The notes: a model not told the origin generated them from the letters alone. Shown: positions 1 through 8,732, numbered from the stretch's first letter. The stretch: 64,000 nt of DNA from CAVSJA01 sp963728145 (GCA_963728145.1 CAVSJA010000001.1:372001-436000); one strand, 5' to 3'. Numbers and translations are program-made.

Positions 1-650
1 CTCACATGAATATTTCTATCCTGCAGTTGATAATTCAGCGAATAACTGAAAAAGATAACCGCAGACTTGGTGGCAGAATACATATTCTTTATAGGGATAG
101 GCGCTAACCCAGCCATGCTGGCAACATTTAGAATATAAGCTGGTGTATTTTTTTCCAGTAAGGGGAGAAGAAGATAGCTCAGCGACATGCAGGATTTCAC
201 ATTCAAATCAACAAAGTAGCGCATGGTATCCAGCGAAGCAGTAAGATAATCCCTGGTACCTCCGGCGCCCGCCACATTGCAAAGCATTTTCAATGGAATC
301 TTTCTACTAATACACCAATGTGCAATTGAATCCGCAGACTCTTCCCGGCTGAGATCATTTGAAAGCAACTCAACATTAATACCGTATTTTGATTCCAGCT
401 TTTGCTTTGCTGATTGCAAACTATCCCAATGCCTGGCGATCAGTATCAGGTTAAACTTTCGTTTTGCCAGCGCCTCAGCAATCGCATACCCGATTCCTTT
501 ACTACCTCCTGCCACCAATGCATAAGCGCCGGAGCCGGAATAATCATATATAGTATCCATTTTTTGTTTGTTGGCCTGTCCAATCATTTTCGCTGGCATC
601 CCGCATGTTGCAATAGAAATAGCAACGAAAAGAGCTATTGGTCCTTTCAT
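1..650 (-). CDS. Short-chain dehydrogenase/reductase (SDR), 3' end outside window
   Basis: The 5' part (216 codons) of an NAD(P)-dependent SDR oxidoreductase; the C-terminus lies beyond the left edge. Visible motifs are the Rossmann glycine motif GGSKGIG (residues 48-54), NVAG (125-128, the NNAG position), the catalytic Ser in NVAS (S178) and YSATK (Y191, K195). The first 25 residues are hydrophobic and look like an export signal, which is unusual for a normally cytoplasmic family. An internal Met at residue 31 could be the real start. Family assignment is firm; the substrate is unknown. Confidence 0.85.
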   Translation of the reverse strand, partial: MKGPIALFVAISIATCGMPAKMIGQANKQKMDTIYDYSGSGAYALVAGGSKGIGYAIAEALAKRKFNLILIARHWDSLQSAKQKLESKYGINVELLSNDLSREESADSIAHWCISRKIPLKMLCNVAGAGGTRDYLTASLDTMRYFVDLNVKSCMSLSYLLLPLLEKNTPAYILNVASMAGLAPIPIKNMYSATKSAVIFFSYSLNYQLQDRNIHV

Positions 651-734
651 GAAATTGTTTTTGCGTAAGTAGGGGCAGGGTTTTGTTGATTACTGCAAAT
701 TGCAGGCCGCGTGGTTGTGGCCGCGAGTCTCTAT

Positions 735-889
735 GGTTGACAAGGTTGACAGGTTGATAAGGTTGACATGGTTAATAAGGACTTAAGTAACGCACTACTT
801 TATCCCTTGTCAACCTTTGTAAACCTTGTAAACCCTGTCAACCCTGTCAACCTTGTCAACCTTGTCAACCTTGTCAGCCCTATCAACCT
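735..889. repeat. 9-bp word array (CTTGTCAAC family) with facing arms
   Basis: Degenerate tandem copies of GTTGACAAG run from 735 to about 780, and the reverse-complement word CTTGTCAAC runs from about 806 to 889, so the two arms could pair. The right arm runs directly into the TAG stop of the DinB-like gene (888-890). The same word recurs at 47098-47178 and 54281-54313. This gap (651-887) holds nothing else that I recognise. Confidence 0.8.
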
Positions 890-1496
890 ATTTCTTCGGG
901 AAATCAACACTCCGCATGATCTCCTCGACCTGAGCAGTATGCCTCTCACTGTGTCCAATCATGTACACCAACATCTGATAGGCATCGAGTGTGCCGAGGG
1001 CTGAGTGGGTTACAAAATGATTTCTCAGATCGTCCTGGGTGGTTTTGAAATACTCCATGTTCTTGTCTCTTCTTTCAACGAACACCTTTAAAGCATCTTC
1101 TGTGCTTCCGAATTGACCCGTGGGACGAAGTGGTTCTGGCGCCTTGACTTTTTTTTCTCGATTGGTTACCCAATTAATGACCTCTTCATCCTTGTTTTTT
1201 ATCTCAGCTCTTCTTGCTGGATTGGCCGCTTCTTTTAATGAATTATACGCACGATCTGAAATAAATTTTTCTGAAATGGTAATATGCTCAATGCAGTTAG
1301 CAATACTCCATGAAGAATCATTGGCTTTCCAATTCAATTGCTCTGTTGAAAGTCCTTTTACAACCTTCAGCAACTTTTGCTTTGTTTCTTTTCCAAAATT
1401 CAACGCAGATTTTCTTTCCTTCTTGCTTATAGGTGCGTCAGCAAGCTTGAATGCAATCAGGAACAATATAGTGAAACAGAAAAGCAGATTTCTCAT
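888..1496 (-). CDS. DinB-like superfamily protein, exported
   Basis: A 202-residue protein with a hydrophobic signal sequence (about residues 1-20) followed by a DinB-like four-helix fold. DinB-family proteins bind a metal through three His residues; the candidates here are H71 (in IEHITIS) and H182 and H186 (in HSERHTAQ). Members act as thiol-dependent metalloenzymes or have unknown roles; nothing here identifies a substrate. The signal sequence suggests a periplasmic or membrane-attached form. A good promoter lies just upstream (TAACTTTG at 1519-1526). The stop codon abuts a repeat array. Confidence 0.75.
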   Translation of the reverse strand: MRNLLFCFTILFLIAFKLADAPISKKERKSALNFGKETKQKLLKVVKGLSTEQLNWKANDSSWSIANCIEHITISEKFISDRAYNSLKEAANPARRAEIKNKDEEVINWVTNREKKVKAPEPLRPTGQFGSTEDALKVFVERRDKNMEYFKTTQDDLRNHFVTHSALGTLDAYQMLVYMIGHSERHTAQVEEIMRSVDFPKK

Positions 1497-1518
1497 ATAG
1501 CAGATTTAGTAGTTATTT

Positions 1519-1549
1519 CAAAGTTAAGAAAGAGATGAGCAATAAGCAA
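1519..1549 (-). promoter_or_regulatory. Bacteroidota-type promoter of the DinB-like gene
   Basis: Reading the minus strand, TTG (1549-1547) is followed by 20 nt and then TAACTTTG (1526-1519), matching TTTG/TTG-N19-21-TAnnTTTG. The predicted leader before the ATG at 1496 is about 15 nt. The -33 element lies inside the neighbouring repeat array. Confidence 0.55.
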
Positions 1550-1732
1550 TTGGCAATGGGCAATTGGCAATGAGCAATAGGCAATGGGCAATAGGCAAAA
1601 GGTAAAGGGCAATAAGCAAATTCCGGTTCTGACGTAATCCAATTTTTCCTAACTCTCAGGAGCCAAAGATTTTGAGCGTTGCCAATTGCCCATTGCCAAT
1701 TGCTTATTGCCTATTGCTCCTTGCCTATTGCT
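1539..1732. repeat. 7-bp word array (GGCAATA/GGCAATT family) with facing arms
   Basis: Left arm about 1539-1622 is made of variants of GGCAATG, GGCAATA and AGCAATA. Right arm about 1679-1732 is made of the complement words ATTGCCC, ATTGCCT and ATTGCTT. The array fills most of the divergent gap between the DinB-like gene and thiolase, so it cannot be only a terminator here. The same family recurs at 26999-27091 and 38250-38310. Confidence 0.85.
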
Positions 1733-1740
1733 TATCTTTG
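1733..1740 (+). promoter_or_regulatory. -7 element TATCTTTG of thiolase gene
   Basis: TATCTTTG matches the Bacteroidota -7 consensus TAnnTTTG and ends 6 nt before the ATG at 1747. Transcription would therefore start at or within a few bases of the start codon. No clear -33 element is spaced correctly; the upstream sequence is repeat array. Confidence 0.45.
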
Positions 1741-1746
1741 CGCCCT

Positions 1747-2928
1747 ATGAAAGAAGTAGTTATTATCTCAGCTGTCCGCACTCCCCTGGGTAGTTTTGGC
1801 GGCGCATTGAAAGAACTCTCCGCAACTAAACTAGGAGCTATTGCAATCAAGGGAGCATTGCAAAAGGCAAAACTCGAGCCTTCAAAAGTTCAGGATGTGT
1901 TAATGGGTTGTGTAATGCAGGCAAATCTCGGACAAGCGCCCGCCAGGCAAGCTGCAAAGTTTGCCGGACTTCCAAATGAAGTGAACACAACTACAGTCAA
2001 TAAGGTTTGTGCCAGCGGTATGAAAGCAATTTCCCAGGCAGCCCAAAGCATTGCGCTTGGAGATGCTGATATTGTTGTCGCAGGTGGAATGGAAAGCATG
2101 AGCAATGTTCCTTTCTACTCAGAAAATATGCGCTGGGGAAATAAATACGGAAACAGTGTATTGATTGATGGATTGGCAAAAGATGGATTGACGGACGTTT
2201 ACGATGGTAAGGCAATGGGGAATGCCGCGGAACTTTGTGCAAAGGAATGTGGCATCAGTCGCGAAGAGCAGGATGCGTTTGCGATTGAAAGTTATAAACG
2301 TTCTCAAAAAGCATGGGAGGGTGGAAAGTTTGCGAATGAAATAGTGCCTGTGGAAATTCCTCAACGTAAGGGTGATCCCCTGGTTATCTCAAAAGATGAA
2401 GAGCCTTTCAATGTAAAGTTTGAAAAGATCCCTACGCTAAATCCAGCGTTTCAGAAAGAAGGAACGGTTACTGCCGCCAATGCATCCACGATGAATGATG
2501 GAGCTGCAGCATTGGTTTTGATGAGCAAGGAGAAGGCAGATGAACTGGGATTGAAGCCAATCGCTAAGATCCGTTCTTATGCTGATGCCGAACAAGCACC
2601 TGAATGGTTTACCACCACGCCATCACTCGCGGTACCCAAGGCGGTTTCTAAAGCAGGTTTAAAAATGGAGGATATTAATTATTGGGAGTTGAATGAAGCC
2701 TTCTCTGTTGTTGGTATCGAAAACACGCGGCGCATGAAACTCGATCCTGCAAAGGTCAATGTACACGGTGGAGCAGTTTCATTGGGTCATCCGCTCGGGG
2801 CAAGTGGCGCAAGAATCATCGTAACACTCATAAATGTGCTCAAAGCAAATAAGGCAAAATACGGTGCTGCCGGAATTTGTAATGGTGGAGGAGGAGCAAG
2901 TGCAATGGTGATTGAAAATATCGACTAA
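1747..2928 (+). CDS. Acetyl-CoA C-acyltransferase (thiolase)
   Basis: A 393-residue thiolase that condenses or cleaves acyl-CoA with acetyl-CoA. It has the acyl-enzyme Cys in KVCASGM (C88), the His of GHPLG (H348) and the second catalytic Cys in GICNGGGG (C378); spacing and length match biosynthetic acetoacetyl-CoA thiolases. I chose ATG 1747 because the frame upstream is encoded by the repeat array and a -7 promoter box lies between. No beta-oxidation or PHB partner gene is adjacent, so it may serve fatty-acid breakdown or acetoacetyl-CoA metabolism. The downstream array begins 3 nt after the stop. Confidence 0.93.
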   Translation: MKEVVIISAVRTPLGSFGGALKELSATKLGAIAIKGALQKAKLEPSKVQDVLMGCVMQANLGQAPARQAAKFAGLPNEVNTTTVNKVCASGMKAISQAAQSIALGDADIVVAGGMESMSNVPFYSENMRWGNKYGNSVLIDGLAKDGLTDVYDGKAMGNAAELCAKECGISREEQDAFAIESYKRSQKAWEGGKFANEIVPVEIPQRKGDPLVISKDEEPFNVKFEKIPTLNPAFQKEGTVTAANASTMNDGAAALVLMSKEKADELGLKPIAKIRSYADAEQAPEWFTTTPSLAVPKAVSKAGLKMEDINYWELNEAFSVVGIENTRRMKLDPAKVNVHGGAVSLGHPLGASGARIIVTLINVLKANKAKYGAAGICNGGGGASAMVIENID

Positions 2929-2931
2929 TCG

Positions 2932-3101
2932 TGAATGGTGAATGGTCAATGGTGAATGGTGAATAGTCAATGGTCAATGTAAATTCACCATTCACAATTC
3001 ACCATTCACTATTCACCATTCACCATTCACCATTGACCATTCACCATTCACCATTCACCATTGACCATTCACCATTCACCATTCACCATTCACTATTCAC
3101 C
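2932..3101. repeat. 7-bp word array (GTGAATG/CCATTCA family) with facing arms
   Basis: Words GTGAATG and GTCAATG run from 2932 to about 2980; complement words CCATTCA and CCATTGA run from about 2985 to 3101. The array fills the convergent gap between thiolase and the amidohydrolase. On the minus strand the amidohydrolase stop TAG is part of the repeat (GGTGAATAGTGAA). A long hairpin is possible and could terminate transcription from both sides. Confidence 0.88.
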
Positions 3102-4346
3102 ATAAATAATCTTCCCTTTTCTTAAGGTGTACTTTACCTGTGCAAGGTTTTTAATATCCTTTTCAGGATCTGCTTTTAATACTACAACGTCAGCATCCAT
3201 TCCTGGTTCCAGTTTACCGGTTTGGCCAAACGATTTGAATTTATCTGCGGGTGTTGTTGTCAACGAGGCAAGAATCTGTTTAAAATTCATTCCCGCGACT
3301 GACATGTAAACATACTCATCGGTTGGATCATACTCGCTCATATAATCGACATCTGTTCCGAATAAAATTTTTCCTCCCGCATTATTAAAGGCAGATAATT
3401 GCTCAATAGCCATGCTTATGAATTGCTCTTTGACTTTTGCAGGAAGCTTCATTCGTTCGGCTTCCCATTTCCACAATTTTATGGTTGGTATAACGTAGAG
3501 ATTTGAAACCAGCATCTGATCAATAAGCGCTTTATTCCAGGTTTCACTTTCATCAGGCGTTGTATGCGCGATAATGTCGACCCCCGATTCTAATGCGATG
3601 CGGATGCCTGAAATCGTTGTCGGATGTGCAAACACCAGTTTGCCTCTTGCATGAACTGCGGAACATACTGAATTGGCGATCTCCACTGGCATCACAACTA
3701 CTTTCCCAAGCTGAACGGGCGACGCTGCAAATAACTTGATTGCATCCACTCCAGAATCCATCAGGTGAGTCACTAACTGAGTTGCCTGAGCGGGTGAGGA
3801 AAGTTCCGGCAAGCTAAGATTAGCTTCCTTTACATAAAAAGGGGTTCCTTGCGGGGGAACTAGTGGGAGTCCAGTAGTACGGATCGAAGGGCCATCGACT
3901 TCTCCGTTTTCTATCCTCTTGCGAATTACAAAAGTATTTTCTGGAAAGGAACCAATATCAAAAACATGAGTGAATCCGTAGCGGGTTAGCATGTCTTTTA
4001 AATAACCGTTTAACTGCCCTGCTGGAATGTCTTTTGCATTATTGAATCGTGGATTCGAAAAATGTACATGCGAATTCCAGAACCCGGGAAGAATAAACAT
4101 CCCCTTACAATCTATAACGGATGCATCTTTTGGGATTGCTATACTGCCGCTGTTTCCAATAGAGCGAATTTTTCCATTTTCGATTAGTATAATCCCATTG
4201 TTGATGGCAGTAGATGTTGCAGACGGATATATCTTAGCATTCACCAACGCAATACTCTTTTTATTTTGAGATTGAGCATTGCAGTAATTAGCTATGCCTG
4301 AAAAGAACAAGCACCAAAATATCATTGTCCATTTAAATCGTTTCAT
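3093..4346 (-). CDS. Secreted amidohydrolase family protein
   Basis: A 417-residue metal-dependent hydrolase of the amidohydrolase (TIM-barrel) superfamily, imidazolonepropionase-like group. It has a signal peptide ending near NYCNAQ, the HxH metal motif in SHVHFSNP, further His in VFAHPT and IIAHTTPD, and the metal Asp in FGTDVDY. A C-terminal segment (DADVVVLKADP) completes the beta-sandwich typical of the family. I prefer the ATG at 4346 because it directly precedes the signal sequence; an upstream alternative at 4376 adds 10 residues. The substrate is unknown. The last codons and stop come from the adjacent repeat array. Confidence 0.85.
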   Translation of the reverse strand: MKRFKWTMIFWCLFFSGIANYCNAQSQNKKSIALVNAKIYPSATSTAINNGIILIENGKIRSIGNSGSIAIPKDASVIDCKGMFILPGFWNSHVHFSNPRFNNAKDIPAGQLNGYLKDMLTRYGFTHVFDIGSFPENTFVIRKRIENGEVDGPSIRTTGLPLVPPQGTPFYVKEANLSLPELSSPAQATQLVTHLMDSGVDAIKLFAASPVQLGKVVVMPVEIANSVCSAVHARGKLVFAHPTTISGIRIALESGVDIIAHTTPDESETWNKALIDQMLVSNLYVIPTIKLWKWEAERMKLPAKVKEQFISMAIEQLSAFNNAGGKILFGTDVDYMSEYDPTDEYVYMSVAGMNFKQILASLTTTPADKFKSFGQTGKLEPGMDADVVVLKADPEKDIKNLAQVKYTLRKGKIIYGE

Positions 4347-4480
4347 AATGAATCGGTTTATTTTAAAAAACAACAACTATCTTGAAAGAATGAGTGAAAT
4401 TATTTAGCTGATGATAAAATTAAATTTTTCAGAAAAAGTTTACCGAAAAGAATCCTGTCTTTGCCGATTTTTCATCTCTC

Positions 4481-4517
4481 AAAATCATGCAAAAATCAAC
4501 ATCTTAGGCATGATTTT
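4481..4517. promoter_or_regulatory. Perfect 10-bp inverted repeat upstream of GH9 gene
   Basis: AAAATCATGC (4481-4490) and GCATGATTTT (4508-4517) are exact reverse complements separated by 17 nt, 55 nt before the GH9 start. They could be an operator half-site pair or an mRNA hairpin in the leader. No regulator gene is adjacent, so the function is inference. Confidence 0.4.
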
Positions 4518-4572
4518 AGCTTCAAAAAACATACCCCACCCAACCGAAAACCGAATACTTAAAAAGACCGCT

Positions 4573-7017
4573 ATGAAGATCAGACTTGCTGCCTTGATTT
4601 TCCTTCTTTTCAATTTGTTAGAAGGTAATGCTCTACCTCCCGGTACAACTTCCAAACATATTAAGATCGACCAGTTCGGGTATTTGCCCAACAGTAAAAA
4701 ATTTGCCGTCATTGTTGACCCGCAAACCGGTTTCAATGCTGCTGAATCATTTAGTCCAGGTACAGGCGCAAACCAATACCAGGTAAGACGCTGGTCTGAT
4801 GATGTCGCTGTTTTTTCGGGTACACTTGTAGCATGGAATAGTGGAGCCACACATGTGCAGAGCGGAGATCGTGGTTGGTGGTTTGATTTCAGTTCAGTAA
4901 CCACTCCCGGATCTTATTATGTTTTTGATGTAGCCAGGAATACCGGTTCTTATCGGTTCGAAATAGCAGCGAATGTGTATAATGAATTGTTGAAGCAAGC
5001 GGCAAGGATGTATTTCTACCAACGAATTAATTTTGCCAAACAAACTCCTTTTACAGATGCGAAATGGGCAGATGCTGCCTGTTTCGAAGGATCCAACCAG
5101 GATCACTTCGCACGTTCGAGATATGATAAGGGAAATCCAGCCACTGCACGCGATGTGCATGGGGGATGGATGGATGCTGGGGACTATAACAAGTATGTCA
5201 CGTTTGCGATGAGTCCCATGTGTAATTTATTGGAGACATACCGTATGCATCCGGTATATTTTGCGGATAACTATAATATTCCTGAATCGGGAAATGGCAT
5301 TGCGGATATTCTGGATGAAGTGAAATGGGAAATGGATTGGTTGAAAAGAATGCAGGATGCAACTGGAACTAATGGACTCCTGATAAAAGTTGGACATGAT
5401 AATTTCAATGCAGGTACTCCACCTAGTACAGACAATAATCCCCGTTATTGGGTGCCTGAATGTACATCTTCAACACTTACCGGTGCAGCAGTTTTTGCAT
5501 TAGGCAGTATAGTATATAAATCATTGGGAAATCCTGCAATGACTACCTACGGAAACGATCTGTTGACCCGGGCTATCAATGCATGGAATCGGGCTAAGGT
5601 CACCACAAGTAATTTCAATGTTTTTCAAACAGCCTGCGATGACCAGGATATCAAAGCTGGTGATGCAGACTGGGGAGTAGAAGATCAGCGGGATGCGGTG
5701 GTTTCGGCAGCTGCTTACTTGTTTGAAGCAACGGGAAACAATGAATACAAAAATTGTTTTGATACAATGTATTTGCGTGCGAGACCTTATTCCTTTTATT
5801 GGTGGGGTCCATATTTTCCTTCGGTACAAAGAGCTTTATTGCGATACACTCAAATGCCGGGCAATACCGTATCTGTTTCAAACAATATTCGTTCCGTGAA
5901 GCAAAATCAAAATGGTGTATTAAGTATAAATGATTTCAATAGTCAAATTGATTTATACCGATCATCTATGCCTGATGCACAATATCACTGGAACAGTCAT
6001 GAAGTGAAAGCAAATGCCGGCATCAATAACCTTGATTTTGTAACATTCAATGTAAATCCAGCACAAGCCAATTCTTACAAGGAAGTCGCTGAGAATTACC
6101 TGCATTGGTTTCACGGGGTGAACCCAATGGGCAAAGTGATGTTGACAAATATGTATGCATTCGGAGGGGATAGTTGTGTAAATGAATTTTATCATAGCTG
6201 GTTTGGAAATGGTACAGCATGGGATAATGTGTTTACATCGGTGAACGGGCCGGCTCCTGGTTATGTTCCTGGTGGTCCTAATAAAGATTTTTCAATCCCT
6301 TCTATGGTGCCTCCTGGCGGACAACCACCTCAAAAATCTTATAAGGAATGGAATACCGGCTGGAATGGAACAGCAAATGAAAATTCCTGGGAGATCACAG
6401 AAGCAGGAATATATACTCAAGCCGCGTATATAAGTTTACTGGTACGGGTGATGGCCAATGGCTCTGCAGCCACTTTGCCCCTACATATTTTATCGATTAC
6501 AGGTACCCGTAATGAAAAAGGAGCGAGGATCAACTGGACCCTTGGACAGACAGATCAAAGCAGGGAATTTGAAGTACAACGTTCCCTCAACGGATCTGAT
6601 TTCAGTACGATTCTGACTATAAACGCTGAGCTTTCCAGGAAATATTATTCCGCTGAAGACAATTCTCCGGAGGCGCAATCATCCGTTGTTTTTTACCGCA
6701 TAAAAGAAATCGATATCAACGGAACAGCATACTTTTCAACGATAGTCAAGCTTTCGGGCAAATCTAAAGGCGCTTTTTCAATTTATCCAAACCCGGCAAC
6801 AGATAAACTCGTGATAAGCGGGTACACGGAGAAGACGGATAATTTCACGTTGCAGATTTATAATACCGAGGGAAAATTGATCCAGCGGGAAAAATGGTAT
6901 CAACCTTCAGGAAATTATTCGAAACAGGTTAACATCGATAATTTACAAGCAGGAATTTATTGGATAGAAGTGAAAGGGATTACAAAGCAAGGAACAATAA
7001 ATTTCATCAAAGAATAG
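4573..7017 (+). CDS. GH9 glycoside hydrolase (endoglucanase-type) with T9SS sorting domain
   Basis: An 814-residue secreted beta-glucanase. Order: signal peptide (1-20), N-terminal Ig-like domain of the CelD type (HIKIDQFGYLPNSKKF, about 29-130), GH9 (alpha/alpha)6 catalytic domain (about 135-640), a linker/beta domain, and a C-terminal type A T9SS sorting domain starting near SIYPNPATDKL (about residue 737). Catalytic features are DAGD (201-204), the substrate-binding WFHGVNPMG segment, and the acidic pair in WEITEAG (about 606-612) at the proton-donor position. ATG 4573 directly precedes the signal peptide; the frame is open further upstream, but that stretch looks non-coding. The enzyme is expected to be released or surface-anchored and to cut beta-1,4-glucans. 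Confidence 0.92.
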   Translation: MKIRLAALIFLLFNLLEGNALPPGTTSKHIKIDQFGYLPNSKKFAVIVDPQTGFNAAESFSPGTGANQYQVRRWSDDVAVFSGTLVAWNSGATHVQSGDRGWWFDFSSVTTPGSYYVFDVARNTGSYRFEIAANVYNELLKQAARMYFYQRINFAKQTPFTDAKWADAACFEGSNQDHFARSRYDKGNPATARDVHGGWMDAGDYNKYVTFAMSPMCNLLETYRMHPVYFADNYNIPESGNGIADILDEVKWEMDWLKRMQDATGTNGLLIKVGHDNFNAGTPPSTDNNPRYWVPECTSSTLTGAAVFALGSIVYKSLGNPAMTTYGNDLLTRAINAWNRAKVTTSNFNVFQTACDDQDIKAGDADWGVEDQRDAVVSAAAYLFEATGNNEYKNCFDTMYLRARPYSFYWWGPYFPSVQRALLRYTQMPGNTVSVSNNIRSVKQNQNGVLSINDFNSQIDLYRSSMPDAQYHWNSHEVKANAGINNLDFVTFNVNPAQANSYKEVAENYLHWFHGVNPMGKVMLTNMYAFGGDSCVNEFYHSWFGNGTAWDNVFTSVNGPAPGYVPGGPNKDFSIPSMVPPGGQPPQKSYKEWNTGWNGTANENSWEITEAGIYTQAAYISLLVRVMANGSAATLPLHILSITGTRNEKGARINWTLGQTDQSREFEVQRSLNGSDFSTILTINAELSRKYYSAEDNSPEAQSSVVFYRIKEIDINGTAYFSTIVKLSGKSKGAFSIYPNPATDKLVISGYTEKTDNFTLQIYNTEGKLIQREKWYQPSGNYSKQVNIDNLQAGIYWIEVKGITKQGTINFIKE

Positions 7018-7023
7018 AAAATA

Positions 7024-7146
7024 AGGGTTGACGAATCTAATGGCGATAGATTGATGGATGGACTGTTATCCCGATAATTATCGGGAGGTTGGGCTCATAA
7101 AATGTAACCCAACAATCAAACCATCGTCATTAAAATTGTCAACCCT
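7024..7146. repeat. Imperfect inverted repeat with central TCCCGATAATTATCGGGA palindrome
   Basis: GGGTTGAC (7025-7032) faces GTCAACCC (7138-7145), with partly matching inner segments (AATGGCGAT against ATCGTCATT). At the centre is a perfect palindrome (7067-7084). It lies in the convergent gap after GH9 and before the secreted protein at 7169, where it may serve as a bidirectional terminator. Confidence 0.6.
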
Positions 7147-7168
7147 TTCATTTTCCGAAACACTCAAT

Positions 7169-7888
7169 CTATTTAGAACTCAAATCGGCCCGATAAAATA
7201 ACATTTCAGACCACTGTTCAGACAAATAGTTTTGCAAAAAACCTAGGAATCCCTCGAAAGAATCCTCTCCGTGAATCGCTTCATACCTGTCTTTAAAATC
7301 GGTTCTGAATCCGCTATTTCTTTCCTTAAGTCCCTGTTTGTAACGATTCACCATTGTATATTCCGCCGGCCCTGAACTACTTGCAGTATAGACGGCCACA
7401 GTTTCACCTCCAGTCTCCCAGGCTGCCTTCATTTTGCGAATATTCTCCCGAACCTTATTCCCATAGCCAACCTTTTGGACCCAATGGGTTATGGCGATCT
7501 TGTCGGACCAATCTGTAAGCTTGGCTGTGCTGAGTGAATCCTGGTAAGCATAAAAGCTGTTAGATGATTTGTCTGTAAGATAGATGGTCACCGATTTGTT
7601 CCAGTCGTTGTTGTGCTCAACACCGAGATTCCCTCTTCCGTCTATTTGGTCCCAACTCAGCGGCCCTTCTGTTATCTGATACCCTCCCGCATCCCGACCC
7701 GTTTGGATCTCAAAGACCCGCCATTTCCAGTCTCCTGTATGATACTTCTGAGCGTGGGCGGTTAATGCTTTTTCAAACTCCAGAACCTTGTCAACCTTTG
7801 GAAAAACCCGATTGGTGCTGACAATGTTTTTGCTCTGACCGATTCCCAAAAATGGAATGGCCAGAAAAAGAAAAATGATCTTTTTCAT
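7169..7888 (-). CDS. Secreted protein of unknown function
   Basis: A 239-residue protein with a clear signal peptide (MKKIIFLFLAIPFLGIGQ). The mature part is rich in Trp and aromatic residues (HTGDWKWRVF, WDQIDGRG, ITHWVQKVGYG) and has no motif I can name. Its length and two similar-looking halves would fit a dimeric alpha/beta-barrel (ABM-like) protein, but that is a guess. It is a single-gene unit convergent with GH9. Confidence 0.6.
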   Translation of the reverse strand: MKKIIFLFLAIPFLGIGQSKNIVSTNRVFPKVDKVLEFEKALTAHAQKYHTGDWKWRVFEIQTGRDAGGYQITEGPLSWDQIDGRGNLGVEHNNDWNKSVTIYLTDKSSNSFYAYQDSLSTAKLTDWSDKIAITHWVQKVGYGNKVRENIRKMKAAWETGGETVAVYTASSSGPAEYTMVNRYKQGLKERNSGFRTDFKDRYEAIHGEDSFEGFLGFLQNYLSEQWSEMLFYRADLSSK

Positions 7889-8119
7889 TTTAGTTGATTT
7901 AGGGAAATTAGTGAAGAAAAAAGCTTTGATAGGCGGCGGAGAAAAGGAAGGTAACTGAATATAGATTAAAGAATTTTTATTTTGACATATCTCAAGTACA
8001 ATTAGATGTTTGTCTTGATATGAAACAAATTGTCCATGATTTTATTCCGTTTGCTAGATACAATCCGACGTTTGCTGGATGGAATTAGATCAATTCAAAT
8101 AAAACAATAAGTTTGCCTG

Positions 8120-8677
8120 ATGACCGAGTTAAGCATCATAGTAGCAGGCCCCGACCATGCAGAATTAATAGCTGACCTGAGCAGGAAAACCTTCTTCGAC
8201 ACATTTGCAGATTCCAACTCAAGGGAGGATATGGACATGTTCATGGAGGTCCAGTTTACCAGGAAAGCGCTAATAGAAGAAGTAGGGGCCGAAGGAAATA
8301 TTTTTCTCCTGGCATATCGTGGAGTTGAGCCCGTTGGATACGCAAGATTGCGTGAGTCTACCTCACCGGAACAACTGGGTAATTTGCCCGCCATTGAAAT
8401 CGCAAGAATCTATACAGTTCAAAACATAATTGGGAAAGGCGTGGGAAGCGCATTGATGGAAAAATGCCTTGAGATAGCGAGGCAAAAAATGAAAGAACTA
8501 GTATGGCTGGGAGTCTGGGAACATAATCGTCGCGCTATTGACTTCTATACCCGCTGGGGGTTTGAAAAATTTGGTGAACATCCTTTCATTCTCGGAACCG
8601 ATATGCAAACAGATTGGATGATGTTCAAGCGTTTGACACCGAACATTCACCTGAATGGGAATGGTAAACACCCTTAA
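8120..8677 (+). CDS. GNAT family N-acetyltransferase
   Basis: A 185-residue acetyltransferase. Motif A, which binds the acetyl-CoA pyrophosphate, is visible as IARIYTVQNIIGKGVGSAL (about residues 95-113, with the Q/RxxGxG/A form IIGKGVG). The C-terminal ARQKMKELVWLGVWEHNRRAIDFY segment (split here by motif B) contains the conserved NxxAxxFY-like pattern NRRAIDFY and ends in GFEKFGEH. The acceptor substrate cannot be told. The TrpF-like gene follows after 55 nt with its own -7 element. Confidence 0.85.
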   Translation: MTELSIIVAGPDHAELIADLSRKTFFDTFADSNSREDMDMFMEVQFTRKALIEEVGAEGNIFLLAYRGVEPVGYARLRESTSPEQLGNLPAIEIARIYTVQNIIGKGVGSALMEKCLEIARQKMKELVWLGVWEHNRRAIDFYTRWGFEKFGEHPFILGTDMQTDWMMFKRLTPNIHLNGNGKHP

Positions 8678-8718
8678 CACAAATGAGTCCCGCGGTGGCG
8701 GGCACAACTGCACATTTG

Positions 8719-8726
8719 TATATTTG
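8719..8726 (+). promoter_or_regulatory. -7 element TATATTTG of the TrpF-like gene
   Basis: TATATTTG fits TAnnTTTG and ends 6 nt before the ATG at 8733, which predicts a nearly leaderless mRNA. A GC-rich hairpin (CCCGC/GCGGG, about 8689-8703) precedes it and may end the GNAT transcript. No -33 box is evident. Confidence 0.4.
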
Positions 8727-8732
8727 TTTTCT

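Noticed and set aside
768..1004. Frame with NLVNPVN repeats
   Set aside because: It is a translation of the 9-bp array and overlaps the DinB-like gene on the other strand.
1672..1746. Extended thiolase N-terminus
   Set aside because: The codons are the repeat array translated; the real start at 1747 matches the family.
2932..3101. Possible CRISPR array because of many short repeats
   Set aside because: Words are only 7 bp with no unique spacers, and no cas genes are present; the arms are reverse complements.
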